DNA from: Porphyra umbilicalis
Taxonomy: Eukaryota; Rhodophyta; Bangiophyceae; Bangiales; Bangiaceae
Length of the DNA stretch: 64,000 bases
Direction: 5' to 3'
Assembly: GCA_002049455.2 (NCBI GenBank)
Contig: KV918798.1
Coordinates: 310,001-374,000 of the forward strand
Numbering within the stretch: the first letter of the stretch is position 1; the number at the start of each line of letters is the position of its first letter. The position numbers and the translations under genes were made by a program. Positions 35,789 through 46,074 of this stretch are shown in pieces. A model generated the notes under the pieces. That model saw only the letters and a program-made list of their open reading frames with translations. It was not told the origin of the DNA and did not search any database.

Positions 35789-36407
35789 TTTTTCGGGTGA
35801 CAAGATGAGCACGGGTCGCCCCGCTCTCACTCTCGTTATCCCCCTTCAACTCGGGCTTGACGGCTCGGGAACGGGCCGTGCCGGCCATTGGCATTGCACC
35901 AGGTTGTCGCATGCGTACGAAGGAGAGGAATGGAACACCATTTCTGGGGTTGGCGCGGGTGTCCACCCCTGAAACAGAACTTGACGGTCCCTCTACAGGC
36001 CTGAAGAAAGTAGACGCGGGCAGAAAGTGATTTGAGAGAGCACCAAAAGGAAAAGTCACGATGAAGAAGGCAAAATCACGGTCATTTTCTGTCTCCCACT
36101 ACCAGAGCATACACGACTGGCCCCTCCCCTTCCTCAAGCCTTCCCCACGTCGTCAATTGTCTTTGAAGGGAGAGAGCGTGCTTGCGGCGAAGTGATCTCA
36201 ACGCTGGCGGCCGGACTGCAAGTCGGGCTGCCAGCGGTTGGCTAATGCCGACTACCACTGAATCCAAAAAACTGGGTTCGCAATCGAGGTGCGTTGCGTG
36301 AGTTTCCGACCCGCCGCCTTACATGGAAGCACGACCCGGAGATGGGGGCTGGAGGCTAGCCACTGGACAGCCGGCGGCCAAGTGGTCGCTCACACCGCCT
36401 TTCAGTA

Positions 36408-36465
36408 GCGTCTCTTTTTCTGGGCAAGCATACGAACTTGGGTGGTGGCTCAACGGCCAACTGGT
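36408..36465 (+). repeat. 58-bp imperfect direct repeat, copy 1
   Basis: Shares GCGTCTC, TTTTCTG and TCAACGGCCAACTGGT with 36745-36802, offset 337 bp. Possibly two remnants of a tandem satellite or a duplicated transposon end. Confidence 0.5.
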
Positions 36466-36744
36466 TGTCGAAAGAGTGGTTCGCAATGTGCAAATGATGC
36501 TTCTAGAGGAGCGCATCACGATGTAAGCGACAGAAACACGCAGTATGTAGCGCAGAAGCGTCATCGACGCTCTTTTCGTGGGCAGTGACGCATCGAGATT
36601 GACACAGCTGCGGGGTGGTGGGGGAAGCGAGGGGGGACCAACGCATCACGGATGAGCACTTTTTCGTGCTTTTCAGAACGGGGGAGGTGTCGTGACCACT
36701 CTCATGGCCGTTTTTCAGTCGCCGCGCAAAATGCATGTCCTTTG

Positions 36745-36802
36745 CGTCTCATTTTCTGAGCATACATTCGAGCTCGGGCGGTGCGTCAACGGCCAACTGG
36801 TG
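36745..36802 (+). repeat. 58-bp imperfect direct repeat, copy 2
   Basis: Partner of 36408-36465 and in the same orientation. Confidence 0.5.
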
Positions 36803-37319
36803 AAGCGTCGAAATTTTTTCTTACGCAGAGTGCATCGAGAGTGCTGGTAATGACCTTGAGTAAAACTCCAGTTCTTGAGGTCCAGTTCTTGAGGTCGGCT
36901 TGCCTGTGCTTGTCGTGAAAAAACCGATGGTTTCCTCAAGTGTAAGCAACTGTTCGGGTGAGCATGCTCGTCCTGTTTACCTGGTGCTTTGAAGAGAGCA
37001 CAATTACCTGCATCACATCACAACGGGCAGTTGGTGACGCAGACGTGTTGCTGATCCTTTTTTCGTGAACAGCGAAGCCCGACAATGGATGCATCCGTAG
37101 GGTGAGGGCGGCTTGCACACGCAGCAGGCAGCAGAAAAGGAGAACACTGCACCAGGTTGCCTTTCAAGAGCAATGACGTGACAATGGCTTTCCAAAAACA
37201 GCAAAAGGCTTACAAGAGGCTCGCAAAGAGATCCCGCTCTACTATCAGTCTATACCGTGTTCACCGCGTGATAGTCATAACGCATACGGGCTAGAACGGC
37301 CTTGGAGTTGTTCGTCGAC

Positions 37320-40300
37320 GCTTATCTCGGCTGGGGGTACGCCACCGCGCCGTCGACGCCGTGACTGTGCCCCACGCGCCCGTACATCATGTCGAATGCA
37401 CGGTACGACGCGCAACACTTGGAGCACAGCTTGAGCAGCCCCTCCTTCGCCGCGCTTTCCCGCCTGAGCCTCCACCTCATTCCAAAGAGCTCCTACACCT
37501 CTGGGAAGCTCAAACGCCCGTCCAGCCCGACGGCGTAGTCGTTCAGAGCCATACTCCAGTTCAGCTGCCACGCCATCGGCACCGGGGGGACGCACACGTT
37601 CTCCGAAGCATGGATGGGCACGCCCGCCCGTTGCTTGGCTGCTTGCAGCGAGCGCACGCGGTTTCGGTCCTCCAGCAAGCGCTGCGACACGCGCACAGGT
37701 GGTGAAGGCGCAACGAAAACGGAACGCACACTCGAACTCAGCAGCGCGCAGGTAGCAGCGAAGCCGAGGGGGGGGGGGCAGGCGCCCGAGAAAACTCCTC
37801 CCGCACCAGCTGCCGCGCGCGTGGGATCTGCAGCACGTCGTCCCCTATGAGCCTTGCCAAATTCTCGCACAGTAGACCAAGCTCCACCTCTAGCGCGTTG
37901 AAGCGATTGTCCACGTGGCCGGTGACCCACGTCGCGGCAGCTGCGGTGCTCGCAACGACACGCTGCACCCCGCTCTCCACGTGACCCTTGACCGCCACCG
38001 CGCCGGCATCCATCTACTCCCTTGGGCGCTGCTCCACACCCTGTGTCTCGGCTGCGCCCGCCGTGGCAACCGCCTCTACGGCCACGCGGACGGCCTCGGC
38101 TAGTGGGGGGATTTCCTGCGCCACCGCGGCCGCAGCCGTCTCGCCTGTCGTCAAGAGCGTGCTCGCCATCAGCGTGCGGTAGTGCTGGACAGCCGGCTGG
38201 TTTAGTAAGGGGTGGCGCAGTACATGCGCGTGAGGGAGAACGCTGGCAGTTGCCACACGCGCTGCATGCGTTTGAGAATAAACGCACCGAAACCAGCGCA
38301 CGAGCGCCAATAGGTCCCGCAGCGCCTCTTCTTAGGTACTGGGATGCTCCGCCACGCGCTCTCTCAGCGCCTTCTCGTTTTTCATTCACAAGAGGCAAAT
38401 AGAAATTTGAACCTCCTCCAGCACGGGCACCGACAGTCGAGGGGTAGTCGGCGACTTGCAGCTCACGTCGCGCCCCGACAACGCGTGAGCCATCTTGCGG
38501 TTGGGGATGGCTGCCTCGTATGTCCCGCCCACTGGCCCTATCTACCACATCAGGTGGTCTCTGTCATCCGCCTTCGACACGCCGCGTTCGTTGCCTGTCT
38601 GCACCGCCGCCCGGCGTCCTAGGTGCATCTTGGCAGCCCAATCGGGAACGCCGGCTGCCATGAGACGCAGCCTCAGGCGGGTGCTGTGGTAGTGGTACGT
38701 CATGGGCTTGAGCAGGCACCCCCGCGGGCTGGTGAAGGCTAGCACCCGGTGTCACGAGCGGAAACTGACCGCGGTGCCAGCCTTGCGGAAGTGAATCGGC
38801 TTGGAATTCGACCGGGGGGGTGGTCGCGTCGCCACCTGGACGGTGGAAAAACTCCACCAGCGCATCGGCCGTTGCGCCGACAGGGCACACCCACGGGTCC
38901 ACGTGCGGCAGCGAACTGATGCGACGCACAATTCCCTCGCAGATCTTGGTCGCTACAATTTAATTGTACAACAGTGGCATCTCGCGCAGTGCGTCCGCCA
39001 AAGTTTTCGCAAAAGGGCGGACCCTCATGTCGCCCCAGGTTAGCTCTCTAGCCGTGGCGCCTCTCGATCCGAGCGCATACTGCGTCCACCGTAGGGCGTT
39101 CGGCCGCGCGTCCTTGTTGTACTCAAGCGCCGTCTTCTCCTGCAGCAGCAGGGAAAAGGAGACCGCACGCCTCTGCTTATCAGTCAAGGACAGGTCACGC
39201 TTATTTTTTGCCTTGGCAACGCCTGCCGCGTTTTCCTGGAGGGTCCGGTCCGGCTTGTGGCGGCCAACACCCGCGACCGCCGCCTGAAAGCATCCGGCCG
39301 GCAGAACATCGTCCGTCGCCCAGTGGCCGCAGCACGAGCACGCCACAATTCACCACAGCAAATTGACAAGGCTGGCCACCTGAGAAAGCGCCTTGGGGCT
39401 TACCAAAAGCACGTGGTGGCTCACTAGGCGCCCCTGGCCGCCGACCGATGAGGGTGACAGACCGATGGCACCTGGCGAGCGCGACGCGCTTCCGTGACGA
39501 TGGAAGGGCGCGGCGCGCGCCCCGCTGTTCTCCCAATGCCGCCTTCCAGCAGGCCCGCCGTCGGACTCGGCAAGCTCACAAACATAGCGGCCCCCGCGGT
39601 GGGGGGCGTAGACCTCGAATCGGCCGGCGGGGCCGGGGGATGAGGCGGCGCCGCGGCGCATCCCCTAGGTGCGCCACGCTCAGGAGTTGGAGGCGGCCTG
39701 ACACCACCCGCATGGGACCCGTCCCGCACCGTCGCAGATGTGTTTCCAGACACGTGAGCATCACGCGCAACGCCGTGCTGCGCCCCCGCCACCACATCTG
39801 CCCTCCCCCGGTGCTGGACTGGAAGCCCCTCCATTCGTGGTTGTGCGGCGGCGCCGACGCGGCGCGCGGCCGTCGCTGTCACTTGCAGGCGCGTCCCTAG
39901 AGTAGAAGGACCCGCTGTCAGACGACTCGTCCCCACCAGCGCCGCCCGCTTCAGCCCTATCGCCTGCACGGGCGTCGGCGCTTGCAGCCCGGCCAGTCGA
40001 CGGCCGCTCACGCCGCGCGGGCGTCAAGCGCCGCGTAGCCTCAGCCTCGAGAAAGTCGACCACCTCACCGCGGCTGACCAGCAGCGCCTGGCCTGCGTCC
40101 ATGCGGTCCGCCGCCGACGCACAATTTCGCTGGATGTAGTCCGCACGCATCTTCATTGTGGTATTCTGGCTCCCTTGTTTGGCGCTGTCCGAGTGCGTCT
40201 GACAGTCGGTCTTCACCGCGCTCTGCACCGCCAACACCAAGTGGTGAGTGCCCCGCTCCGCCACGTGCAGTGCCTGCTCCACCACCCAGCAGGTGCACGC

Positions 40301-40777
40301 CGTGTCCAGCCGGAACGCGGCGCAGTAGTTGGAAAAATTCACGATGGCCTCGTACGCAGCGCGATCCGACTTGGCTGTCGCGGGCGAGCGGCGGTCGTTC
40401 GGTGTCAAGGCAGCGCCCGAAAAGCGGTCGCCCAGGAATCTAGGGCGGTTGGCGTCATAAAACAGACAGCCGAGGCTGGTAAGACGGCCGTCAACGTCAG
40501 GCCTGTTGACGAACAGGCGCGCCACTATGCTGCGCACCGTGTAGGATCGCTTCCCATCCACAGAAGCGTGGTGGCCCGCCGACATTTCGGCTACGACCTC
40601 TTCGCCAATGCCACAATGCAAGTGGATGGCTGGGGGTACGACCAGCGCTCTGGACAGCGCGTCCCGCGTAGGGGGAGCAGGTGCGGGGGGCGATGATACG
40701 GTGCGGCGCGAGCGGTGTCCGAGAAGAGTCATCGCCGGCGCGGGGACACGAATCCCCAGTAGAGCGGCGCGCCCCAC
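37320..40777 (-). mobile_element. Crypton-type DNA transposon relic (tyrosine recombinase plus GCR1_C-like domain)
   Basis: A minus-strand coding relic, mostly in one frame with several in-frame stops and about two frame changes. In order: a 338-codon N-terminal ORF (39761-40777); a linker; a basic region with TDKQRRAVSFSLLLQEKTAL; the first-arginine region ALGSRGATARELTWGDMRVR near 39060; CPVGATADALVEFFHRPG near 38875, as in the CPVGALA block of Crypton/Ndc10-like recombinases; the catalytic HxxR (YHYHSTRLRLRL) near 38690; the likely tyrosine in GGTYEAAIPNRKM near 38510; and finally LNWSMALNDYAVGLDG with LFGMRWRLRRES near 37450-37580, matching the GCR1_C DNA-binding domain that fungal Cryptons carry after the recombinase. 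No reverse transcriptase is present, which argues against DIRS or Ngaro elements. Ends are not defined, as expected for elements without terminal inverted repeats. Confidence 0.7.
39761..40777 (-). CDS. 338-residue ORF at the head of the Crypton relic
   Basis: An unbroken frame, MGRAALLGIRVP to a TGA at 39761-39763. The first half is mixed and globular-looking (for example RLTSLGCLFYDANRPRFLGD near residue 100 and VVEQALHVAERGTHHLVLAV near residue 165). The last 90 residues are low-complexity acidic and basic (DESSDSGSFYS, then PRRRRRTTT). It shares strand and frame with the downstream recombinase blocks, so it is probably the N-terminal part of the same polyprotein or an element accessory protein. 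I do not recognise a domain. It is the least damaged part of the element. Confidence 0.45.
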   Translation of the reverse strand: MGRAALLGIRVPAPAMTLLGHRSRRTVSSPPAPAPPTRDALSRALVVPPAIHLHCGIGEEVVAEMSAGHHASVDGKRSYTVRSIVARLFVNRPDVDGRLTSLGCLFYDANRPRFLGDRFSGAALTPNDRRSPATAKSDRAAYEAIVNFSNYCAAFRLDTACTCWVVEQALHVAERGTHHLVLAVQSAVKTDCQTHSDSAKQGSQNTTMKMRADYIQRNCASAADRMDAGQALLVSRGEVVDFLEAEATRRLTPARRERPSTGRAASADARAGDRAEAGGAGGDESSDSGSFYSRDAPASDSDGRAPRRRRRTTTNGGASSPAPGEGRCGGGGAARRCA

Positions 40778-42256
40778 ATAAGGGCGGGCCCGATGGCAGC
40801 GGTACGAAGAGCGGCGCAGCAGATGGGGGTGGCGCTGCGCTTGCTAAACGCCCAGCCGAAGCGCCACCCCGGCGACGAGGCGAGCCCGCCACAGCTGGGT
40901 GGCACCCGCGCTCGACCCCGCTGTCCCGACGATGGCGACAACGCTAACGTTGTCCCCACCCCGTCCCCATGCGCACGAGACACGTCCCCACCCCCTTCGG
41001 CTCGCCCGTGACGTGCCGACGGCCTGCCGGCACATCGTCCGCGCTGCCTGCCACGGCGCGCGCCATGGCGGGCCCAAATGCGGAAAAAAGGACGGTCGCG
41101 ACGCGAGTGAGTGAAAAACCACGGGGGGTGGAGCGGGGGGGCAGGGTGGTGGCAAAGCGCCCCAAACGCTGCACGGCGCCATGGCCCCGTCCATGGGGCC
41201 GCGCGTGCGCCGTCGACGACCGAGTAGACCGACTGCCGCCAAGGTTGCGACTGTTGGGGTTACGGACTGGAGGGCATTCGCGCGGAGGGGCGCGCGCGGG
41301 CACGATCGGCCGACAGGATGGTGCGTGTGGGCGGCTTTGCCGCCTGCTCTGCCACCCGTGGGAGCAGGTGTTCGCACCCGCGTTTTGGCGCCACGGGCGA
41401 CCCGCGGTGGCCTCGGGGAGGAACGGAATTACGTATTCCGACGCGGCCCCCACCCCCCTCCCAAAACCGTCCCCGGCGCGGATTCGCCCCGGATTACGAG
41501 GGGGGGCTCACTTTCGGACCAATCGCACCCGCGGTTCGGCACTCGGCCGGTGCTTGGATTTCTGGAATCTTTCCTCAGCAATGGCGCCACCTCTAGTCCT
41601 CACACTGACCTACATATCTTGTCTTTGGGCCGACAAGCAGTCAATCGTCAGCAGCTGACGAGCGTGCAAGCCCGGAAGCGAGGCGGCCAAAGCTTTGGCC
41701 CAGCGCTGACGAGACAGCGCAGCGGGCCCAGAACCGACGTCAAAAGCACGTCTGTTTCTACCGACAAAAATTCAAGTTCTTGGCGGAGGACTTCGAATAA
41801 TTTATCAGGAGGAGTTCGAATAATTTGTTAGTTAATTGAAAATTTTGTGATTTTCATATTCATCGAACACTAATCGATCTCTCTATTCGGGTCTCTTCTT
41901 TGCTGAACGCAGACTGGAAGAACCGACCCCCAGGCGACTGTCGTCACCTGCTACCACCCAGCGTCTGCATCTGTACCACTAGTGCCCCCCGCCAGTACAC
42001 CTGTCCCGCCGCCGATGCCCCCCACACCCCAATAGGCGCCACCACCGGCACAGCTGGCCCCCGCAGAAACGGCGCGGCCTGCGGAGGTGGAGGAGGCGCC
42101 GGCGCCGCATATGGAACCGGCTGCGTCGCGACTGACCGTTTCTGCTTCGCGACTGGCATTGTCCGCGCTCGCACTGGAGGCGGTGAGGCGGCGGTCGCGC
42201 CTGAAAAAGCAGGAACCGCATCACTGCCGGCCCCCTACGAAAAAAGCCGGAGTCAA

Positions 42257-42292
42257 AAACCGGCATACTTCTATCGAGAACTATGCCGGTTT
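42257..42292. repeat. perfect inverted repeat (11-bp arms)
   Basis: AAACCGGCATA, a 14-bp loop, then TATGCCGGTTT. A related motif (AAACCGGAATA...TATGCCGATTT) occurs at 43584-43613. Confidence 0.7.
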
Positions 42293-42359
42293 CCTAAAGA
42301 TTGGGACGCACCACAGGGCCCATCAGGGGACCCAAGTATCCCGGAAAAAACCGGCATCA

Positions 42360-42383
42360 GTGAGACACTGACCGGTGTCTCAC
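42360..42383. repeat. perfect inverted repeat (9-bp arms)
   Basis: GTGAGACAC, the loop TGACCG, then GTGTCTCAC. It lies 68 bp after the previous palindrome. Confidence 0.7.
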
Positions 42384-45300
42384 ACCTCCTCGCGGCAAAA
42401 ACCCGGCGTACCTGGGCTCGCGAGGATCACAAAAACCAGGGACTGCGGCAGAGCTCTGTCACGCTCATCCATTCACTTCATCATCGGCCAATAGGGATGG
42501 AGAGCGTCGTTGCATCCAAGCCACAGGCTGGTGCACGGCTCAGGACAGGATCTCCAATTGTACCGATCCGTCATCACTCCCCAAATACGGCCAATAACGT
42601 AGCGTTTACCTTTAGCGTGAGCAATTAGGTCCATACGCGGATCCCGGGTCGGCAACGTGCCGAACAAAGTGAGGGTAAAGATACAAAGCAGCTATACAAG
42701 CGGTCGGAGCCAAGCTCAAGCCGGTGAACATCCGTCCTTGCCGTCATCATACTTGCCCATGTGCACGAGGCCGCGGTGGGTATGCCACCCGTGTCGTGTC
42801 GGGGAGTACCCTTGCGGTGGATACGGGCAGGTCGGAGCGAGGCAGGCGTCTTGGTACGCCAGCGCCCGCCGGCAGGTAGACAAGCAGAGGCACTTGCCGA
42901 TAGTCCTGGTCCAACATGGAAGCGGGGGAGAAAAAAACCGAGGGGAGAGGGGCAGAGAGAAGCAAGGACGTTGGGGGACACGGGGGAAGAAAGGAAGGAG
43001 AGAGAGAGCGCGCCCTCCTAGTACTCAACCCTCCACCCGCCGTTGCCCACCGTCCGCGCCGCCACGCCCGTCCGCCCGCCGTCTCCTCCCGCGCCGTTGG
43101 CGCGGTGGGCTGTGCGCGCGCTTGGCCGCGTGCGCGCGCGCGCCCCACGGCTGCCACCGTGCTTGCGCGGCGGGACCGGGCCGGGGGGTCCCCGAGTAGT
43201 CATGGGGTAAGTGTCCGAACTAGTCGACCGCCAGCGCGTCGACGGCCGCGGGCTCCATGGTCGCGTGGATGGGAGGAGAGTTGACTACAGCAGTGGGGAG
43301 GCGAGCGATGGACAAATGAGCTCAAGAGGGGGAGGGGTGGTTGTAGGGGGGGCGTGATGGACGGATGGAGTTTGTAGGTGGGGCGTCGCGGTTCTCAAGT
43401 TAATGCTGAGCGACCGTCGCAGGGGCTGGGCTCAGGGTCACCCTGGTGTCCTTGGGGGCACCCCCTGTTGACGGCCCTTGTTGAGCTCCTCTCCTCGTCC
43501 AATGAGATGGGAGGTGGGGAGCAGCAGGCGACAGTGAGCGACGGTGAGCGGTGGACGACAGTCGATCCCGACCGGGTGCCACAAAACCGGAATAGTGAGT
43601 CGAGTATGCCGATTTCGTTTAGTAGATGCCGGTCTTCCGCCCGGTCTTTCCCGACCGCCGTCAGCCACGAGGCGGCGCGCTGCCGCCCGTGGCACCTGGT
43701 ACTTGCCGACGAACGATGCCAGCGCCGTCAGTCAGTGCGAGAGGGAGATGGTCGGCAGCGTCAGCGACATTCCAGGTCGCCAGCTCGCTGGCACCGCGAT
43801 AAAATACAAACATGCAATAAATGCATGAGAACAGCTCCTCATTAGTCGTCGATTAATCGCATGATAGTTCATTGGATGAAATGCAACGATTTATTCCTTG
43901 GCCTTTAGGACAGGGTGCTCTCAAAGTGACGTGATGCACACATATAATACTTGGCACAAGGGACTTGCTCTCCTTTTCAGAGGTGGGATTTGAAGGCGTG
44001 TCAGTATTGCAAGGGTCGCGATGACGCTAAAAGCGAATGGAGTTACGTGGCTGAGAAGGACTGTCCTCCTGCCACAGGGGTCACAGGGCCCGAACGGCGC
44101 GTGCCCCCCCGCCCCCCCCTACCGCCCCGAGTTGCGCGCGGCGACCGCGCGCAGCGACTTCTGGGGTTCAAAGCGCCCACGATGACCCGCGTGTGATCGT
44201 GCCAGCGCGCCGGCTTCTGCTGCGGCGGCGCGACGGCGGTTGCTGCCGCCATCTACCGGTGCGCTTAGAGGCGCACCGTCGCGCGGCGGTCGATCTCAAC
44301 CGCCCACCCGTGCGCCGTGTCCGCCGCCCCGCCCGCCGCGCGCAGGTGCGCTGCGCGGCGGGGTGACTGCCCCGCCCGTGGGCGTTGCGCCACACCGGCG
44401 GGCCACCGCCGCTGCGGTGGCGGCGGCGGCACCCTTTTCCACGTCCCGGCCGCCCCCCGCCACGGCAACGTGGCTGTGCGCGCCCCCGTGCGTGCTCGCG
44501 GCCATGAAGCCGGCCGGCGTGCACGGTGTCGATGCGTCGCCGAGCGCGCCAGCGCCCTGAAGGCCAGGGTATTGCGCGCACGTGCCTGGAATATCTGTTT
44601 GCTACTGAAACTTACAACCCTGGCCGTTGACTGTCCTTTTCTTTCAGGGGTGCGTCCGTTACTTCTTGGATTGCCCGGTTTTGGCCCACCCTCTCCGTTC
44701 GGCTATATATTGTGCCGGAAATGAAATATGATACTGTGAAAGAATCTTTGCAACCTGGTTCTACCCACGGCGGACCGACTGCCCAAGTGATTTTTTTTTG
44801 CCGCCTTGGTGTACTCGCCCCATCCAATCGTTGCAAAGCTGCTACTGTAATCAAGCGACGAGCACCGCCACCGCCAACCGCCAAGCACCACGCACACCGC
44901 GTCCCCAGCACCGCAGCAGAGAGGGCGAGCGCGCCACCGCGGCGCCGCGCTGACGCGGTCCGCAGCTCGGCGGCGGGGAGGGGGGGTGCCCCCTCTGGAC
45001 CCCCTCGGGGCGCGCTGCGGCGGCACGCGCGGGCACGGGGCGCGCGCGCGGCCACGGCGCCCGCGGCGCCGCCTGTGGGGACGCGCCTGGCCCGAGCGCC
45101 CGACCAACGGGCGGCGCCCACGTAGGGCGGCGCCCGCCGCCACGTGCGCCCCGCCGCCCCCGCGCCCGCCCACCCGGCGCGCCACCACCTGCCCGGCGCC
45201 CGCGGCGCGGTCGGCGGCGCGCAACGCCCGTCCCCCCTCCCCCCCCCCCGCCCCCCCCCCTCTCCCCCGTCGGCGGCGGCGCGCCCCGCGGGCGCCGTGG

Positions 45301-45721
45301 AAAACGGGCGGCGCGGCCCGCAGCGGCGCGGCCCCGCCTCGGCGCGGGGCGCGTGGGACGGCCGCCCGGCGGGGGGGGCGGCGGTCGGCCGTCGACCGGC
45401 CGGCGGATTGGCGGCGGCGCCGCGCGGGCGGCGGGGCGGGCGGCGCGGCGGCGGGCGGGGGGGGCGCGCGGCCACGGGGGCACCCGCCGGCGGCGTCGGC
45501 GCGCACACGGCGGGGCGTGTCGGGCGCCCGTCGACACGCGTTGCCCCTCCCCCCCCCCCCCCGCCACGCCCGTTGCGGCCCGCGCGCATCGGGCGGGGGC
45601 GTCACTGTGCGGCGGCCGGCGGGGGGCGGCGGCGGCGGCGCGACGGTTTTTTCGACGGCCCGCCGACGCGCGGTGCGCAATCCCCCTTGCCCCCCCCCCC
45701 CCCCCCCGCCGGCGCCCTGCC

Positions 45722-46016
45722 ATGGCGTCGGAGGAGCCGCCCCTGTCTGCCGAGGGCGTCAACGCCCTCGTCTCCTTTATCATCCGCCCCCCCCGCGCAA
45801 CGTACCAGCTGTCGGACCTCGGCGCGCGCACCTTTACGGTCGGTGGCACGCGCGTGCACCGGACGGACGTGGAGCTGCGCAACGGCCGGGGGCTCCGCCT
45901 CCAAGCCTCCCACTACCTCCCGGACGGGGGGGGGGCGGCGGGGTGGGCGGGCTCCCCCGCCTCCTCCCCGCGGTCGTCGCCGCCCGGCGGCCGCGCCGCC
46001 GCCGCGGACGGCGTGT

Positions 46017-46074
<58 letters not shown>

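Larger units (their letters stand above)
35789..37319. other. gene-free, with short direct repeats
   Basis: Moderate-GC DNA between the oxygenase-like pseudogene and the Crypton relic. It holds a 58-bp direct repeat pair (36408-36465 and 36745-36802). Nothing else is recognised. Confidence 0.4.
40778..45721. other. no supported gene; hairpins and GC-rich upstream region
   Basis: 40.8-43.9 kb alternates GC-rich and AT-richer DNA with short palindromes (42257-42292 and 42360-42383). The frame at 41900-42628 has Pro/Ala-rich text but no motif. 44.1-45.7 kb is extremely GC-rich and leads into the hydrolase gene; its long frames on both strands are compositional. Confidence 0.4.
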
